Shown piece after piece: positions 51,801 through 59,519 of a DNA stretch of 64,000 nucleotides. Origin of the DNA: Lacrimispora sphenoides JCM 1415 (GTDB taxonomy: Bacteria > Bacillota > Clostridia > Lachnospirales > Lachnospiraceae). The position numbers and the translations under genes were made by a program. Under the pieces are notes generated by a model. The model saw only the letters and a list, made by a program, of their open reading frames with translations. It made no database searches and was not told the DNA's origin. The number at the start of each line of letters is the position of its first letter. Positions within the stretch are counted from its first letter, which is position 1. The stretch is from positions 434,001 through 498,000 of the forward strand of contig NZ_LT630003.1 of NCBI RefSeq assembly GCF_900105615.1, written 5' to 3'.

Positions 51801-53808
51801 TTTGGCCGGGCAGATGATATTAAAAAAAGATAGGGAAGGATATGAGACACATTACGCATATCATCCATCGGGGGACATCGAAAAAGTTACCTATGGGGAT
51901 GGCCGCAGTGTAGCATTTTCTTATAATTCTCTTCGACAGCTGAATGAGATACAGGACTGGCTTGGAACAACTAGAATTGAGCTGGATGAGATAGGCAGGG
52001 CGAAAAAAATTACTGACTATAAAGGACGTGAGATTTCCTATCAGTGGGGCAAAATGGGAGAACGGAAATCCTTGGTTTATCCGAATGGGCGTAAAATATC
52101 CTACGAATATGATGAACTGGCACGTTTAAGCAGGCTGACTGATGGAGAACGGGAAATTAGTTACTGCTATGACGAGGATGGACATTTATCAAAAAAGATT
52201 TTTCCGGATGATATAATCAGCAGTTACAGCTACAATTCCAGGGGATTATTGGAGAGCTTGATTCACCAGCAGAACAGAGAATTGCTAGAGAAGTACGAAT
52301 ATGAATATGATCTGATGGGAAATAAGACAGCAATAGGAAAAAGGCGAAAAGCAGTATCTTCCTTGTCAGGTATTCCAGCAGAAACAGAACGGCGCATGCA
52401 GGAAGAAAGCGGAAATTATGAGTATCGGTATGACAGCATGAACCGGCTCATAGAAGTGAGGAAGGACCGGAAGCGAATCAGCCAGTATGAATATGATGCT
52501 TTTGGAAATCGTGTTGGGAGGCAGACGGAAACAGAAAATATCCGTTATCATTATAATGCGGCCAATCAACTGATTCATGAGGAAGGGATTTTTCCTGAAC
52601 AATCCTATCAGTATGACGCAAGAGGAAATCTTACGGCGATTCTTCAGGGAGAGATAACAGCCAATCAGTATGTTTATGATGAGACGAACCGTCTTGCAGC
52701 GGCTTTTCATAAAAAAGGGCAGGCCGTCCGGTATGAGTATGATGGGCTTGGCAACAGGGTTGGCAGAAAAGAATATGTTTTTGATAAAACAAACTTTGTC
52801 AATCAGTTCCAGGCAGGAATGATACCTGTGGAGAATCCAGCCAGAGAAGTGGAGTATCTTCTGGACTTGACCAAGCAGTATTATAATCTGCTGGAAAAAA
52901 CGGAATCAGAAGAAAATGATGCATATACCCAAAGCTATATCTGGGATAATAATGCGGCATTTATGACAGAAGTGAGTAGTACGCATATTTATCTGCAGGA
53001 TGAACTGGGAAGTACGGTTCGTCTGGTTGGAAGACAGGAAAAAGGACAGATGGTATATGGATATGATGAGTTTGGTCAGGATTTATATGGAACGCAGGGG
53101 GAGGTACAGCCTTTTGGATATACAGGATATCAGAGAGACCGGACAGCTAACACATATTTTGCACAGGCAAGAGAGTATATGCCTGAGATTGGGAGATTTA
53201 CGGGGGAGGATATTATAAAAGGGACTGTTAATCATCCATATACTTTAAATTGTTATGGATATTGTTGGGAAAATCCTATGAAATGGGTGGATTTAAATGG
53301 AAAGCGTCCTAAAAAGCTGTCAAGTTCCGATTACTGGGGATGGTATCTGGAAGAATTAGGTGAATCTGCAGACAGGGCATGGAAAAAAATGTGTCAGAAT
53401 ATCCAGGATGAGATTGATAAAATTGTGGATATTAATGCAGAAGTAGGTATGGGGATTGGTGGAAACTATTATATAGGTCCGGTAGAAGGCACTTTTATAA
53501 TGAAGCTTGGTTGTTGGGAAATTGATGAGCATGGAAAAGTAGAGATGAAAACTGAAGGAGAATTAGGTGTTAATTTATTTGATTTAGGTTTTTCAGGAGG
53601 TGGCTCTTATAACTATACAACAAAAAAAAGTTATGGCTCGATTGGATTAGACAATTTTGAATTTGGTGATGGTATAAAGTGGACTTTGGGAGCCAGTGCT
53701 TATGTAATTTTTGGTGGCGGAGGCAGCGTTTCAATTAATATTAGTGAAATAGGGAACTTATTGTACCGCGGTATAGAAAAAGTTCTGAGCTGCGATAGTC
53801 AAAAGTAA
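48871..53808 (+). CDS. Rhs/YD-repeat effector with unknown C-terminal toxin
   Basis: The 1645-residue protein starts at GTG 48871 (GAAGGGGGAA before it; GTG 48877 is an alternative). It has a hydrophobic glycine-rich head (about 43-90), the chaperone-bound type of N-terminus. GDPVNANTGNFIYEKED (about 173) opens the Rhs shell, and about 1,100 residues of YD repeats follow. The Rhs core end (YTGYQRDRT, EIGRFTGEDI) lies at about 1416-1447. After WVDLNGKRP (about 1473) the last 165 residues are unique. They begin helical and end in Gly-rich beta strips (GEGI-, GGGGS-like), suggesting a membrane- or wall-acting toxin. No known nuclease motif is seen. The shell would enclose this toxin until delivery by the spike. 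Confidence 0.85.
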   Translation: MSVKNILGNSFIINQEVNIIGKKTEVKTKGKSWPDISLNNNAEPVNIPAIVSAALGALPVCSGAKNISPALMAAMGAIGTAGTIQVTQNQTTGQYNSSYILSLMKVLNGAYAKSGNLSEEELKKLIMFMINQMLEKAGPGFSQWNQVLIELMQSATLADFMKGVQSAVCAITGDPVNANTGNFIYEKEDIHINATVPLCFKRTYNRIDKREGCMGDGWRHNYEIELLIENDRYVIIWEDGREEIYIRLEEGGIKALFGCICRLEEKEKGFWYKTQEGMVYIFDQKGRLTAKNDTNGKGLCFTYGRNGKLECVSNGYGISISYGYDSVSGRLISVTDHTGRSITLGYEMGRLCYVTNAGGESYCYYYDNDKTLYRIQNPRGVMVLENEYDDQGRTLCQHFTDGGKIYYDYQEESNRTLVTEQNGSKVAYIHDERFRNIKTVYEDGEERFAYNERNQMIQYADKNGNKTRFSYDDKGNMSQVIYPDGSKNNMTYDANNRLLMLSVNGIEKLKNVYDSKGNLLRTSDALNRHREFEYDKSGNVIQVKQPDGSVTSLEYDSRGNITSIIDEAGRQLNYEYDDSNRVIRTVDGNGYCTRFAYDNCDRIFCVTNAQGKRRIYEYTKNGKVTKVIDFNGAVASQKYNCMNQVEAYSGPDGEVLSAEYDLMQNVIRRILPNGAELVYTYDGLNRMEQMTLPMGGVIYYEYDPNGNRTAVTDPNGNRTDMEYDERNRITKVTDPSGASTQYEYDMEGHLIKVTNAMGKSHTYVYDEAGQLISETDVLGNKTCYDYNALGKLSCVIDPEKRKTIYEYAQGGDLSRTIYPDGTFETYLYDKNGNLIRRQNHKGDFLEITFDCLNQPITVKSSFGQEKRYTYNAVGKVTSVTDTLGHVTRYLYSPGGKLTSVIDAAGNRTEYAYDALGMLITICQHQGKEFLLNGADQKFVNDSECKNHIHITQYERNLAGEIETITNPLGLQEHYTYDLAGQMILKKDREGYETHYAYHPSGDIEKVTYGDGRSVAFSYNSLRQLNEIQDWLGTTRIELDEIGRAKKITDYKGREISYQWGKMGERKSLVYPNGRKISYEYDELARLSRLTDGEREISYCYDEDGHLSKKIFPDDIISSYSYNSRGLLESLIHQQNRELLEKYEYEYDLMGNKTAIGKRRKAVSSLSGIPAETERRMQEESGNYEYRYDSMNRLIEVRKDRKRISQYEYDAFGNRVGRQTETENIRYHYNAANQLIHEEGIFPEQSYQYDARGNLTAILQGEITANQYVYDETNRLAAAFHKKGQAVRYEYDGLGNRVGRKEYVFDKTNFVNQFQAGMIPVENPAREVEYLLDLTKQYYNLLEKTESEENDAYTQSYIWDNNAAFMTEVSSTHIYLQDELGSTVRLVGRQEKGQMVYGYDEFGQDLYGTQGEVQPFGYTGYQRDRTANTYFAQAREYMPEIGRFTGEDIIKGTVNHPYTLNCYGYCWENPMKWVDLNGKRPKKLSSSDYWGWYLEELGESADRAWKKMCQNIQDEIDKIVDINAEVGMGIGGNYYIGPVEGTFIMKLGCWEIDEHGKVEMKTEGELGVNLFDLGFSGGGSYNYTTKKSYGSIGLDNFEFGDGIKWTLGASAYVIFGGGGSVSINISEIGNLLYRGIEKVLSCDSQK

Positions 53809-53852
53809 TAACTCGAAAATTGATTCACCATCGTTAATTTATGGAGGATTCT

Positions 53853-54635
53853 ATGAAAAAACAATTAATTAGTATCATATTCTTGATAATTATTGCTGTA
53901 AATTTTGGGTTTCCAAAAGTAATAAGCGCTGCCAGCCAAGATATCAATGATACCCAGGACGAAGTATCAAATCAGTATTTGGAACCATTGCTGGCCGCAT
54001 TAAAAAGTCGCAATAATGAAGAAATGCGTAAATTATGGATTGAAGAAATGGGAAAGGCGGAATCTAAGGAAGGCGATCAGACCTTTGAAATGCTTTTCGA
54101 TATGTGGAATGGAAAAGATTGGACTTCCGTAGAAAAACTGGATGAAAAAAGGAGGCTAGCAGAGGGGGACACACCAAGCGCAACAATATACCGCTATAAA
54201 GTGATGAATAAAGAAAGCACCACTAAAATAGAGTTTGCTGTTGAAGATGCCAGTAAGAGAATAGATGCTATGAATATTAGCCTCGATCTTCAAACAACAG
54301 CGGCATTACTAATCAGAAGGAATTTTGGCGTGACTCCATGTTTATTTATAGGTCTGGTGGTTGCTGAAATTGGATTTTCATTGTATGTGGCATTTTTATG
54401 CATAAGAACTAAACCCAAACTATGGGGAATCTGGTTAGCTTTTATATTAACTATTTATGGCGGAATTGCGATTGCTACAAAAGGAGATTTAATTGTATCA
54501 TTTTTTGTTTATACTTTTGCTTTTCCTAGGTTATCAATTCATCAGAATTCGGTAAGTAAGGTATACCTATCTGTGCCTATTGGCGCCATTATATATTTAA
54601 TAAAATATAAAAGGAAAAGCATCAAAAATCAGTAA
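53853..54635 (+). CDS. Membrane protein, likely cognate immunity protein of the Rhs toxin
   Basis: ATG at 53853 has ATGGAGGATTCT upstream, 44 bases after the Rhs stop, the place where the immunity gene is usual. The 260-residue product has a signal peptide, an outer helical part of about 130 residues (with MRKLWIEEMGK and TSVEKLDEKRRL) and three or four C-terminal spans. A membrane-bound outer domain would suit protection against a toxin that acts at the cell surface or membrane. No family is recognised. Confidence 0.6.
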   Translation: MKKQLISIIFLIIIAVNFGFPKVISAASQDINDTQDEVSNQYLEPLLAALKSRNNEEMRKLWIEEMGKAESKEGDQTFEMLFDMWNGKDWTSVEKLDEKRRLAEGDTPSATIYRYKVMNKESTTKIEFAVEDASKRIDAMNISLDLQTTAALLIRRNFGVTPCLFIGLVVAEIGFSLYVAFLCIRTKPKLWGIWLAFILTIYGGIAIATKGDLIVSFFVYTFAFPRLSIHQNSVSKVYLSVPIGAIIYLIKYKRKSIKNQ

Positions 54636-54675
54636 ATCTATTAGAAAAACCAGAAAAGAAAAAGTTGGAAAATTC

Positions 54676-55047
54676 ATGAGATGTGTATGTGCGGCAGGGA
54701 TTGATCATGTTATTCTTACATTAATAGGTATGATTATTATGGCTTTATATACCGGTGGAATTACTTCACAGTCAAATTCGATTTTTTTCAATAAACAGCT
54801 ACTTATTATAATCATATTGGTATTATTGTATTATTTTACGCAGGATTTATTTTTTCAGGGGAGAAGTTTGGGTAAAATGCTCGTTGGTTTGAATCTGAAA
54901 TATAAAGAAATGACTATCGGATTTGCCATGAAACATACATTTTTTAAATGGTTTGCTTGCGTGATTTGGCCAATCACTCTGATATATTATTGTTCAGAAC
55001 ATTGTATGTTTTATGACCGTATTTTAGGAAAAAGAGAAGAGCAGTAA
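54676..55047 (+). CDS. RDD-family membrane protein
   Basis: A 123-residue membrane protein with the RDD layout: MRCVCAAGIDHVILTLIG (the R and D of span 1), FFQGRSLGKMLVGL and FYDRILGKRE. It has three spans. RDD proteins have varied and poorly known roles, and short ones are found as accessories to toxins. The start lacks a strong ribosome site. It lies 40 bases after the putative immunity gene and may be a second immunity protein. Confidence 0.6.
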   Translation: MRCVCAAGIDHVILTLIGMIIMALYTGGITSQSNSIFFNKQLLIIIILVLLYYFTQDLFFQGRSLGKMLVGLNLKYKEMTIGFAMKHTFFKWFACVIWPITLIYYCSEHCMFYDRILGKREEQ

Positions 55048-55140
55048 GTTCATATATCACTTAATATAAATATAATCTGTCTGAGGAAAATCACCCAACC
55101 TATTGCAGGGTCATAAATAAAAATACTGGGAGGCTCTTTA

Positions 55141-55605
55141 GTGTCAATTGATGAATTATTAAAATTACATGAATATGATATATACAATAATAGAAATATT
55201 GACCCAAACATATTATGTGAATTGGCAGAAATTTTTTCAGAAGAATCTATAGATATACTTAAATACTTTTCTTATACTAAATTTTCTTCTAAATTTTGTT
55301 GGACAAATTTTATATTTATCATTAAGGAAATGAAATATCCACAAAAATTAAAAGGACTGCCATGCTTATTTGAGTTGCTGCAGGATATAAATTGGCCGAT
55401 TTTTCAGGAGGTAGCTGCTGCATTGATGTCTTTTGATAAAAAAGACATTATTCCTTTTATGGTAAGGTACTTATATCAAGCATATTCGGAAGAAGACGGA
55501 ATGTGGATTTCAGGGATATATATGATTGCACGAATTATGAATATTCAACCTTCAGATTTTCAAATTGGGAAAACTTGTGATTTGCTTCATTATAGGGATG
55601 TTTAA
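55141..55605 (+). CDS. DUF5071-like protein, possible orphan immunity protein
   Basis: GTG at 55141 has GGGAGGCTCTTTA upstream. The 154-residue soluble helical protein includes LFELLQDINWPIFQEVAAAL, which resembles the LQDxNWPxAxxVxxxL strip of DUF5071 proteins, a family repeatedly found next to polymorphic toxins. No toxin is encoded next to it in this window. It closes the AT-rich cargo stretch; the GC-richer Hsp70-like gene follows. Confidence 0.55.
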   Translation: MSIDELLKLHEYDIYNNRNIDPNILCELAEIFSEESIDILKYFSYTKFSSKFCWTNFIFIIKEMKYPQKLKGLPCLFELLQDINWPIFQEVAAALMSFDKKDIIPFMVRYLYQAYSEEDGMWISGIYMIARIMNIQPSDFQIGKTCDLLHYRDV

Positions 55606-55658
55606 ACAATATGATTATCATATTAAAAGATTAAGCGAAAGATTAGGATGAAATAAAA

Positions 55659-58277
55659 ATGGACAAATATGGATATGTGTTAAACCGGCAGGAAGAAAAG
55701 GTTCCAGACAAACGCTATCACAAAGCAGATCTGGAACTGATGACGACATTCCAATTGCGTGAAATCTGCCGGAAGGAGAAAATCATCCAAGGAGTTTTAG
55801 ATCCAATGGATAAAGAAGAACTGATCCGGGTTATCTTAAGGTACCGGGGGGCGGATGAATACTTCCTGATCCAGAAACAGGATGAGAATGGCCTGCAGGC
55901 TCTGGAAGGGGTGCTGCGGGGAACAAAACTTCAGGAAAAGCAGGATATCAGATTGCAGTGCAGCTCCAGGATTGTGGCTTATGAAGGGCTTGCAATCGGT
56001 TTCTATGACGGTCTGACGCTGCCTTATGACAAGGAGCTGGCTGGTACCAATGTCCTGGTAGTAGGGGGAGATATGACGGTCTGTGCAATCTTAAATCTAA
56101 TGCCCATGGGGGATCGGACAGATTGCCTGCACTTAGTCAAAGCTGCAGAGATCACCTGCCGGGAATCCAGTGTAAAGAACTACAGCCTTTACTGTATGGG
56201 GCGGCGGGAATCGGAGATGCTTTATGATATTTATAATGGAAGATATAGTTACATGCCGGAGCATATGGAGGTTTACCGGGTCCAGCTTCTGGATTTTGAT
56301 GTAAGGAAGCCGGTTCCTTTATCCATGCCCATAGCCATGGATTTTGGAACCACCAATACGACAGCCGGGGTCTATCTGGATAACCAGTATTTTGAAAAAG
56401 CCGGGGTGAATGACGGGGAAAGAGGACTAAAAGAAAATGACATTAACTATGCCCTGTTCTACGATACCTCCGGAGACTGGCAGGAAACCACCCTGTTTCC
56501 CAGCGTGGTAGGGGTACTTTCCGTAGAAGCCGGGAGACCGAAGTTTCTGTTTGGATATGAGGCCATACGCCTGGCAGATTCTAGCTATATTGACGAGGGT
56601 TTCTGCGTATTCTATGACATTAAGCGTTGGATCGGAGACTATGAAAGGCAGGAAGAAATCACAGACTGCCAGGGGAGAAGGGGATTTGTTTCCAGAAAGG
56701 AAATCCTGAAAGAGTATTTTGACTATGTCATTCAAGCGGTAAGAGACCGGTTCAAGTGTGAGGTCCAGACAGTACATATTTCCTGCCCGGTGAAGCAGAA
56801 AGCCCGGTTCCAGAAACTGTTTGCAGAAATTCTGCCAGACTACGGAGTGGAAGGAAAGGACATGATCGACGAAGGCGTGTCTGTTTTGTACAACACTATA
56901 TCCGAAATGATCCGGAAAGGCACAGTGGAGGAAGGGGAAGAGTATAAGGCTCTGATTATTGACTGTGGCGGCGGAACCACTGACTTGTGTTCCTGCAGGT
57001 TCCGGATTTGGGACAGGCGCATGGCTTATAGTGTAGAGATTGACACTTCCTATGAGAATGGGGATACGGATTTCGGGGGAAATAACCTGACCTATCGGAT
57101 CATGCAGTTGTTAAAAATAGCAATCGTGAATCGTCTGTATCCGATGAATTTGAATCAGGAAGGGCATATTCTGGCTGGATACGACATGGATGTATTCCGT
57201 TACGTAGACCAGCACGGTACGAAAGAACTGTATAGGGAACTGGAGAAAAATTATGAAGAAGCGGAGGAATTTCTGCCCACCCGTTTCCATGAATATGAGA
57301 ATAGGAGCAGGGCGGGTTATTATAAGGTAAAGAACAACTTTTATTTCTTGTTCCGCCTGGCGGAAACAGTGAAGAAAGAGTTTTACGACCATGTGGGAAC
57401 ACTCAGGACCGTGTTATCCTCCCAGCCGGTAAAGGATGATACTGTAACCTGGATTTCTGTGGACAAGTGGAAGCTGTCCGGATATACAGAAAGAGGGCTT
57501 GAAGCCATTAAGGAGTTCCCTGCGGTATATTTCAGCGTCTATGAGCTGGAATTATTGTTAAAGGGAGATATTTATGGGCTTATCCGTCAGTTTATGGAAC
57601 CAATGTATGAGGAGGATAAACTGGGTGAGTATTCTATCATCAAGCTGACCGGACAATCCTGTAAGATCGACATATTCCGGGATGCCTTAAAGGAGTTCGT
57701 GCCGGGAAGGACGATCCAGTTTAAGCAAAAGAGCGGAGATCAGACGAAGAATTTTGAATTGAAGATGACCTGTGTGGATGGGGCACTCCGTTATTTAAAG
57801 GATAAGAAGTATGGATTTGCAGAGATTGCCATCCATACTGGGGAATCGGCCCTGCCTTACCGGATCACAGCCTTTTCCCACAATGGGGAAGAGGTGGAAC
57901 TGATCCGGCATCTGGAACGGAACAGCCGGAGCGGAATGATATCCAGGAATATGGAAGACTTAACACTCAAGCTGTATTTAAAAGACATGGAAGGAAAAGA
58001 TCGGTACCAATATACCTGCCATAGTTCCCTGGCTGATTTTGAAGAAAAGAGTTATGAGGAAATTAAGGAGAAACATGGGGGACATATCCTTCAGGCAGAC
58101 ACGGATGATATAGTGGAAAATGAAGTAAAGTTCTTCATATGGGCCAGCCCCATGGACCTGATATTTTCGGTAGTACCGGTATATCGGAAGATTGGAAAGC
58201 TGTATCTTGGAGTAGAAGAAGAGTTCTATTTTGAAAATGAAAAATGGGTTCAGAACTTTTTTGATGGGATGAAATAA
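55659..58277 (+). CDS. Hsp70-like ATPase of the injection system
   Basis: The 872-residue protein begins with a SAP-like helix pair (LMTTFQLREICRKEKI, about residues 27-60) and an unknown part to about 220. An actin-fold ATPase domain follows, with IAMDFGTTNTTAGVYL (about 224-239) as phosphate loop 1 and IIDCGGGTTDLCSC (about 432-445) as loop 2. The C-terminal 250 residues replace the usual Hsp70 substrate domain. It is much larger than DnaK and is not the housekeeping copy. With the J-domain gene in the same cluster it makes a dedicated chaperone pair. A role in handling sheath or effectors is inferred. AGGATGAAATAAAA precedes the ATG. Confidence 0.82.
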   Translation: MDKYGYVLNRQEEKVPDKRYHKADLELMTTFQLREICRKEKIIQGVLDPMDKEELIRVILRYRGADEYFLIQKQDENGLQALEGVLRGTKLQEKQDIRLQCSSRIVAYEGLAIGFYDGLTLPYDKELAGTNVLVVGGDMTVCAILNLMPMGDRTDCLHLVKAAEITCRESSVKNYSLYCMGRRESEMLYDIYNGRYSYMPEHMEVYRVQLLDFDVRKPVPLSMPIAMDFGTTNTTAGVYLDNQYFEKAGVNDGERGLKENDINYALFYDTSGDWQETTLFPSVVGVLSVEAGRPKFLFGYEAIRLADSSYIDEGFCVFYDIKRWIGDYERQEEITDCQGRRGFVSRKEILKEYFDYVIQAVRDRFKCEVQTVHISCPVKQKARFQKLFAEILPDYGVEGKDMIDEGVSVLYNTISEMIRKGTVEEGEEYKALIIDCGGGTTDLCSCRFRIWDRRMAYSVEIDTSYENGDTDFGGNNLTYRIMQLLKIAIVNRLYPMNLNQEGHILAGYDMDVFRYVDQHGTKELYRELEKNYEEAEEFLPTRFHEYENRSRAGYYKVKNNFYFLFRLAETVKKEFYDHVGTLRTVLSSQPVKDDTVTWISVDKWKLSGYTERGLEAIKEFPAVYFSVYELELLLKGDIYGLIRQFMEPMYEEDKLGEYSIIKLTGQSCKIDIFRDALKEFVPGRTIQFKQKSGDQTKNFELKMTCVDGALRYLKDKKYGFAEIAIHTGESALPYRITAFSHNGEEVELIRHLERNSRSGMISRNMEDLTLKLYLKDMEGKDRYQYTCHSSLADFEEKSYEEIKEKHGGHILQADTDDIVENEVKFFIWASPMDLIFSVVPVYRKIGKLYLGVEEEFYFENEKWVQNFFDGMK

Positions 58278-58287
58278 GGAGGAGCTT

Positions 58288-59064
58288 ATGCAGAATCTAT
58301 ATCCATTGTTTGAACGAAACCGTATATTAAAAAAGGAATTGCTATGGTCACTCCGGGATTATTCCTTTGCACACCTCCAACTGGAATATCAGGAATATAG
58401 CCAGGGGATCCTTCGGGGCTGCGATATAACAGTCCGGGGGGATAAACTGGTAGTCAGTCCGGGAATTATAAAATACGGACCGTTTATCTGCTTGATGATG
58501 GAGGAAGAAGTGATTGAATATACCCCATTGGAGCAGATGCAGTTTTTGAAATTAAAAGCAGAGATTGACCGGTCTTCTCCTGATTATATCGCGTACCGTA
58601 CAATGCTTTTACTGGATCAAAATGAAGCAAAAGACGAAGATGAATTTGAACTCTGCCGTTTTCATTTAAGGAAAGGGGCGCAGTTAAGGAGCCAGTACAC
58701 AAGTTTTTCAGACATGATAACCGGGTATGATACCATCAATCTGATTTATGGGAGCTGGGGAGGTCTGGGAGGAAGAAGTATTGCTCCTGCAGTTACCAGA
58801 TATTTTGCCAGAACTGTTCTGGAAAGTGGGAAAAGTCAACCTGAGGATCGGTCGTTTGCTTATCTGTGTTTAAGTCAGGCAGGAGCAGTACCGGTCCAAG
58901 CTTTAACTGCCTATGCCAGACACCGGAGTGGGGGCGGCTGGGATAAAGCAATGGATAACCTGTCTCTCTACCAATCCATGAGTACCATAATTGGTGAGAT
59001 ACAAAAGGGTGAGGAAAAGGTCATAAGTAGCAGGAAGGAAAGACGCAGGATACTTGTGGATTAA
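58288..59064 (+). CDS. Candidate baseplate (TssK-like or wedge) protein
   Basis: A 258-residue soluble protein 10 bases after the Hsp70-like gene, with AAGGAGGAGCTT before the ATG. The N-terminal part has LKKELLWSLRDYSFAHLQLE, YSQGILRGCDITVRGDKLVVSPGIIKYG (about 38-65), a pattern seen in phage and injection-system baseplate or fibre-attachment proteins where the first strip lies near the shell fold. The second half is helical. No family is certain. It is the last intact gene of the cluster. Confidence 0.5.
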   Translation: MQNLYPLFERNRILKKELLWSLRDYSFAHLQLEYQEYSQGILRGCDITVRGDKLVVSPGIIKYGPFICLMMEEEVIEYTPLEQMQFLKLKAEIDRSSPDYIAYRTMLLLDQNEAKDEDEFELCRFHLRKGAQLRSQYTSFSDMITGYDTINLIYGSWGGLGGRSIAPAVTRYFARTVLESGKSQPEDRSFAYLCLSQAGAVPVQALTAYARHRSGGGWDKAMDNLSLYQSMSTIIGEIQKGEEKVISSRKERRRILVD

Positions 59065-59130
59065 TCCAACCAGCCAGAATGGGGAAGTGTATTTAATGAA
59101 TTCGGTTACATCGGGTTCTCTTAAGTCTAA

Positions 59131-59337
59131 GGAGAGGCTCATATATCATCATGGGAAACGTATACGGGCGCATTTTTGGGCGGTGTATTGGGGGGAGTAG
59201 TGGCAATATCCGCTGCAAACATTGGGGGTTATGCTCCATTCATCATAGGGGCAGTAACTGGTTCATCCTCATCTGCAAGTATCAGGCCGAGGATCTGGAA
59301 ATGTTCCGCTTTTAGGAGCAAAGCCCCCCATTTTTAA
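59131..59337 (+). pseudogene. Glycine-zipper relic of an effector gene
   Basis: A frame without start reads TYTGAFLGGVLGGVVAISAA, then GGYAPFIIGAVTGSSSSAS, a glycine-zipper hydrophobic hairpin common in polymorphic-toxin C-terminal regions. It then runs into the terminator hairpin. It is probably the remains of an exchanged effector at the end of the cluster. Confidence 0.55.
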
Positions 59338-59360
59338 TTAGCAAAAATGGGGGGGCTTTT
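59321..59360. terminator. Strong terminator ending the injection-system cluster
   Basis: AAAGCCCCCCATTTTT pairs with AAAAATGGGGGGGCTTTT around a short loop. It separates the cluster from the sugar locus and can act in both directions. Confidence 0.88.
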
Positions 59361-59420
59361 GTCGGTCAGCTATAGGTTTAAAACTTCATTTAATATAAAG
59401 ATATTTTTATTTAAAACATA

Positions 59421-59450
59421 TTGACAAAAAAAGATAACAGAGTATATAAT
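59421..59450 (+). promoter_or_regulatory. Promoter of the sugar-enzyme operon
   Basis: Perfect TTGACA (59421-59426) and TATAAT (59445-59450) with an 18-base spacer; an overlapping TATATA gives 16. Confidence 0.75.
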
Positions 59451-59484
59451 TACTATACAATATCAATAATTTTATACTGACTAC

Positions 59485-59496
59485 TTAAACGTTTCA
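59485..59496. promoter_or_regulatory. LacI-type operator
   Basis: TTAAACGTTTCA has the central CG and near-palindromic AAACGTTT core of LacI/CcpA-family operators. It lies about 35 bases after the -10 box, in the leader of the glycosidase gene, where a bound repressor would block transcription. The LacI gene at 63486 is the obvious candidate. Confidence 0.6.
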
Positions 59497-59519
59497 GTAA
59501 AAATCGGGGAGGTGTTTTT

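Noticed and set aside
50040..53100. DNA repeats in the Rhs gene as a tandem-repeat or CRISPR array
   Set aside because: The repetition is the coding of YD-repeat protein motifs with variable spacing; no identical direct repeats with unique spacers exist.
26818..59064. The cluster as an ordinary contractile-tailed prophage
   Set aside because: No capsid, portal, terminase, tape-measure, lysis or integrase genes are seen, while FHA, PP2C, VWA, Rhs and Hsp70 genes are present.
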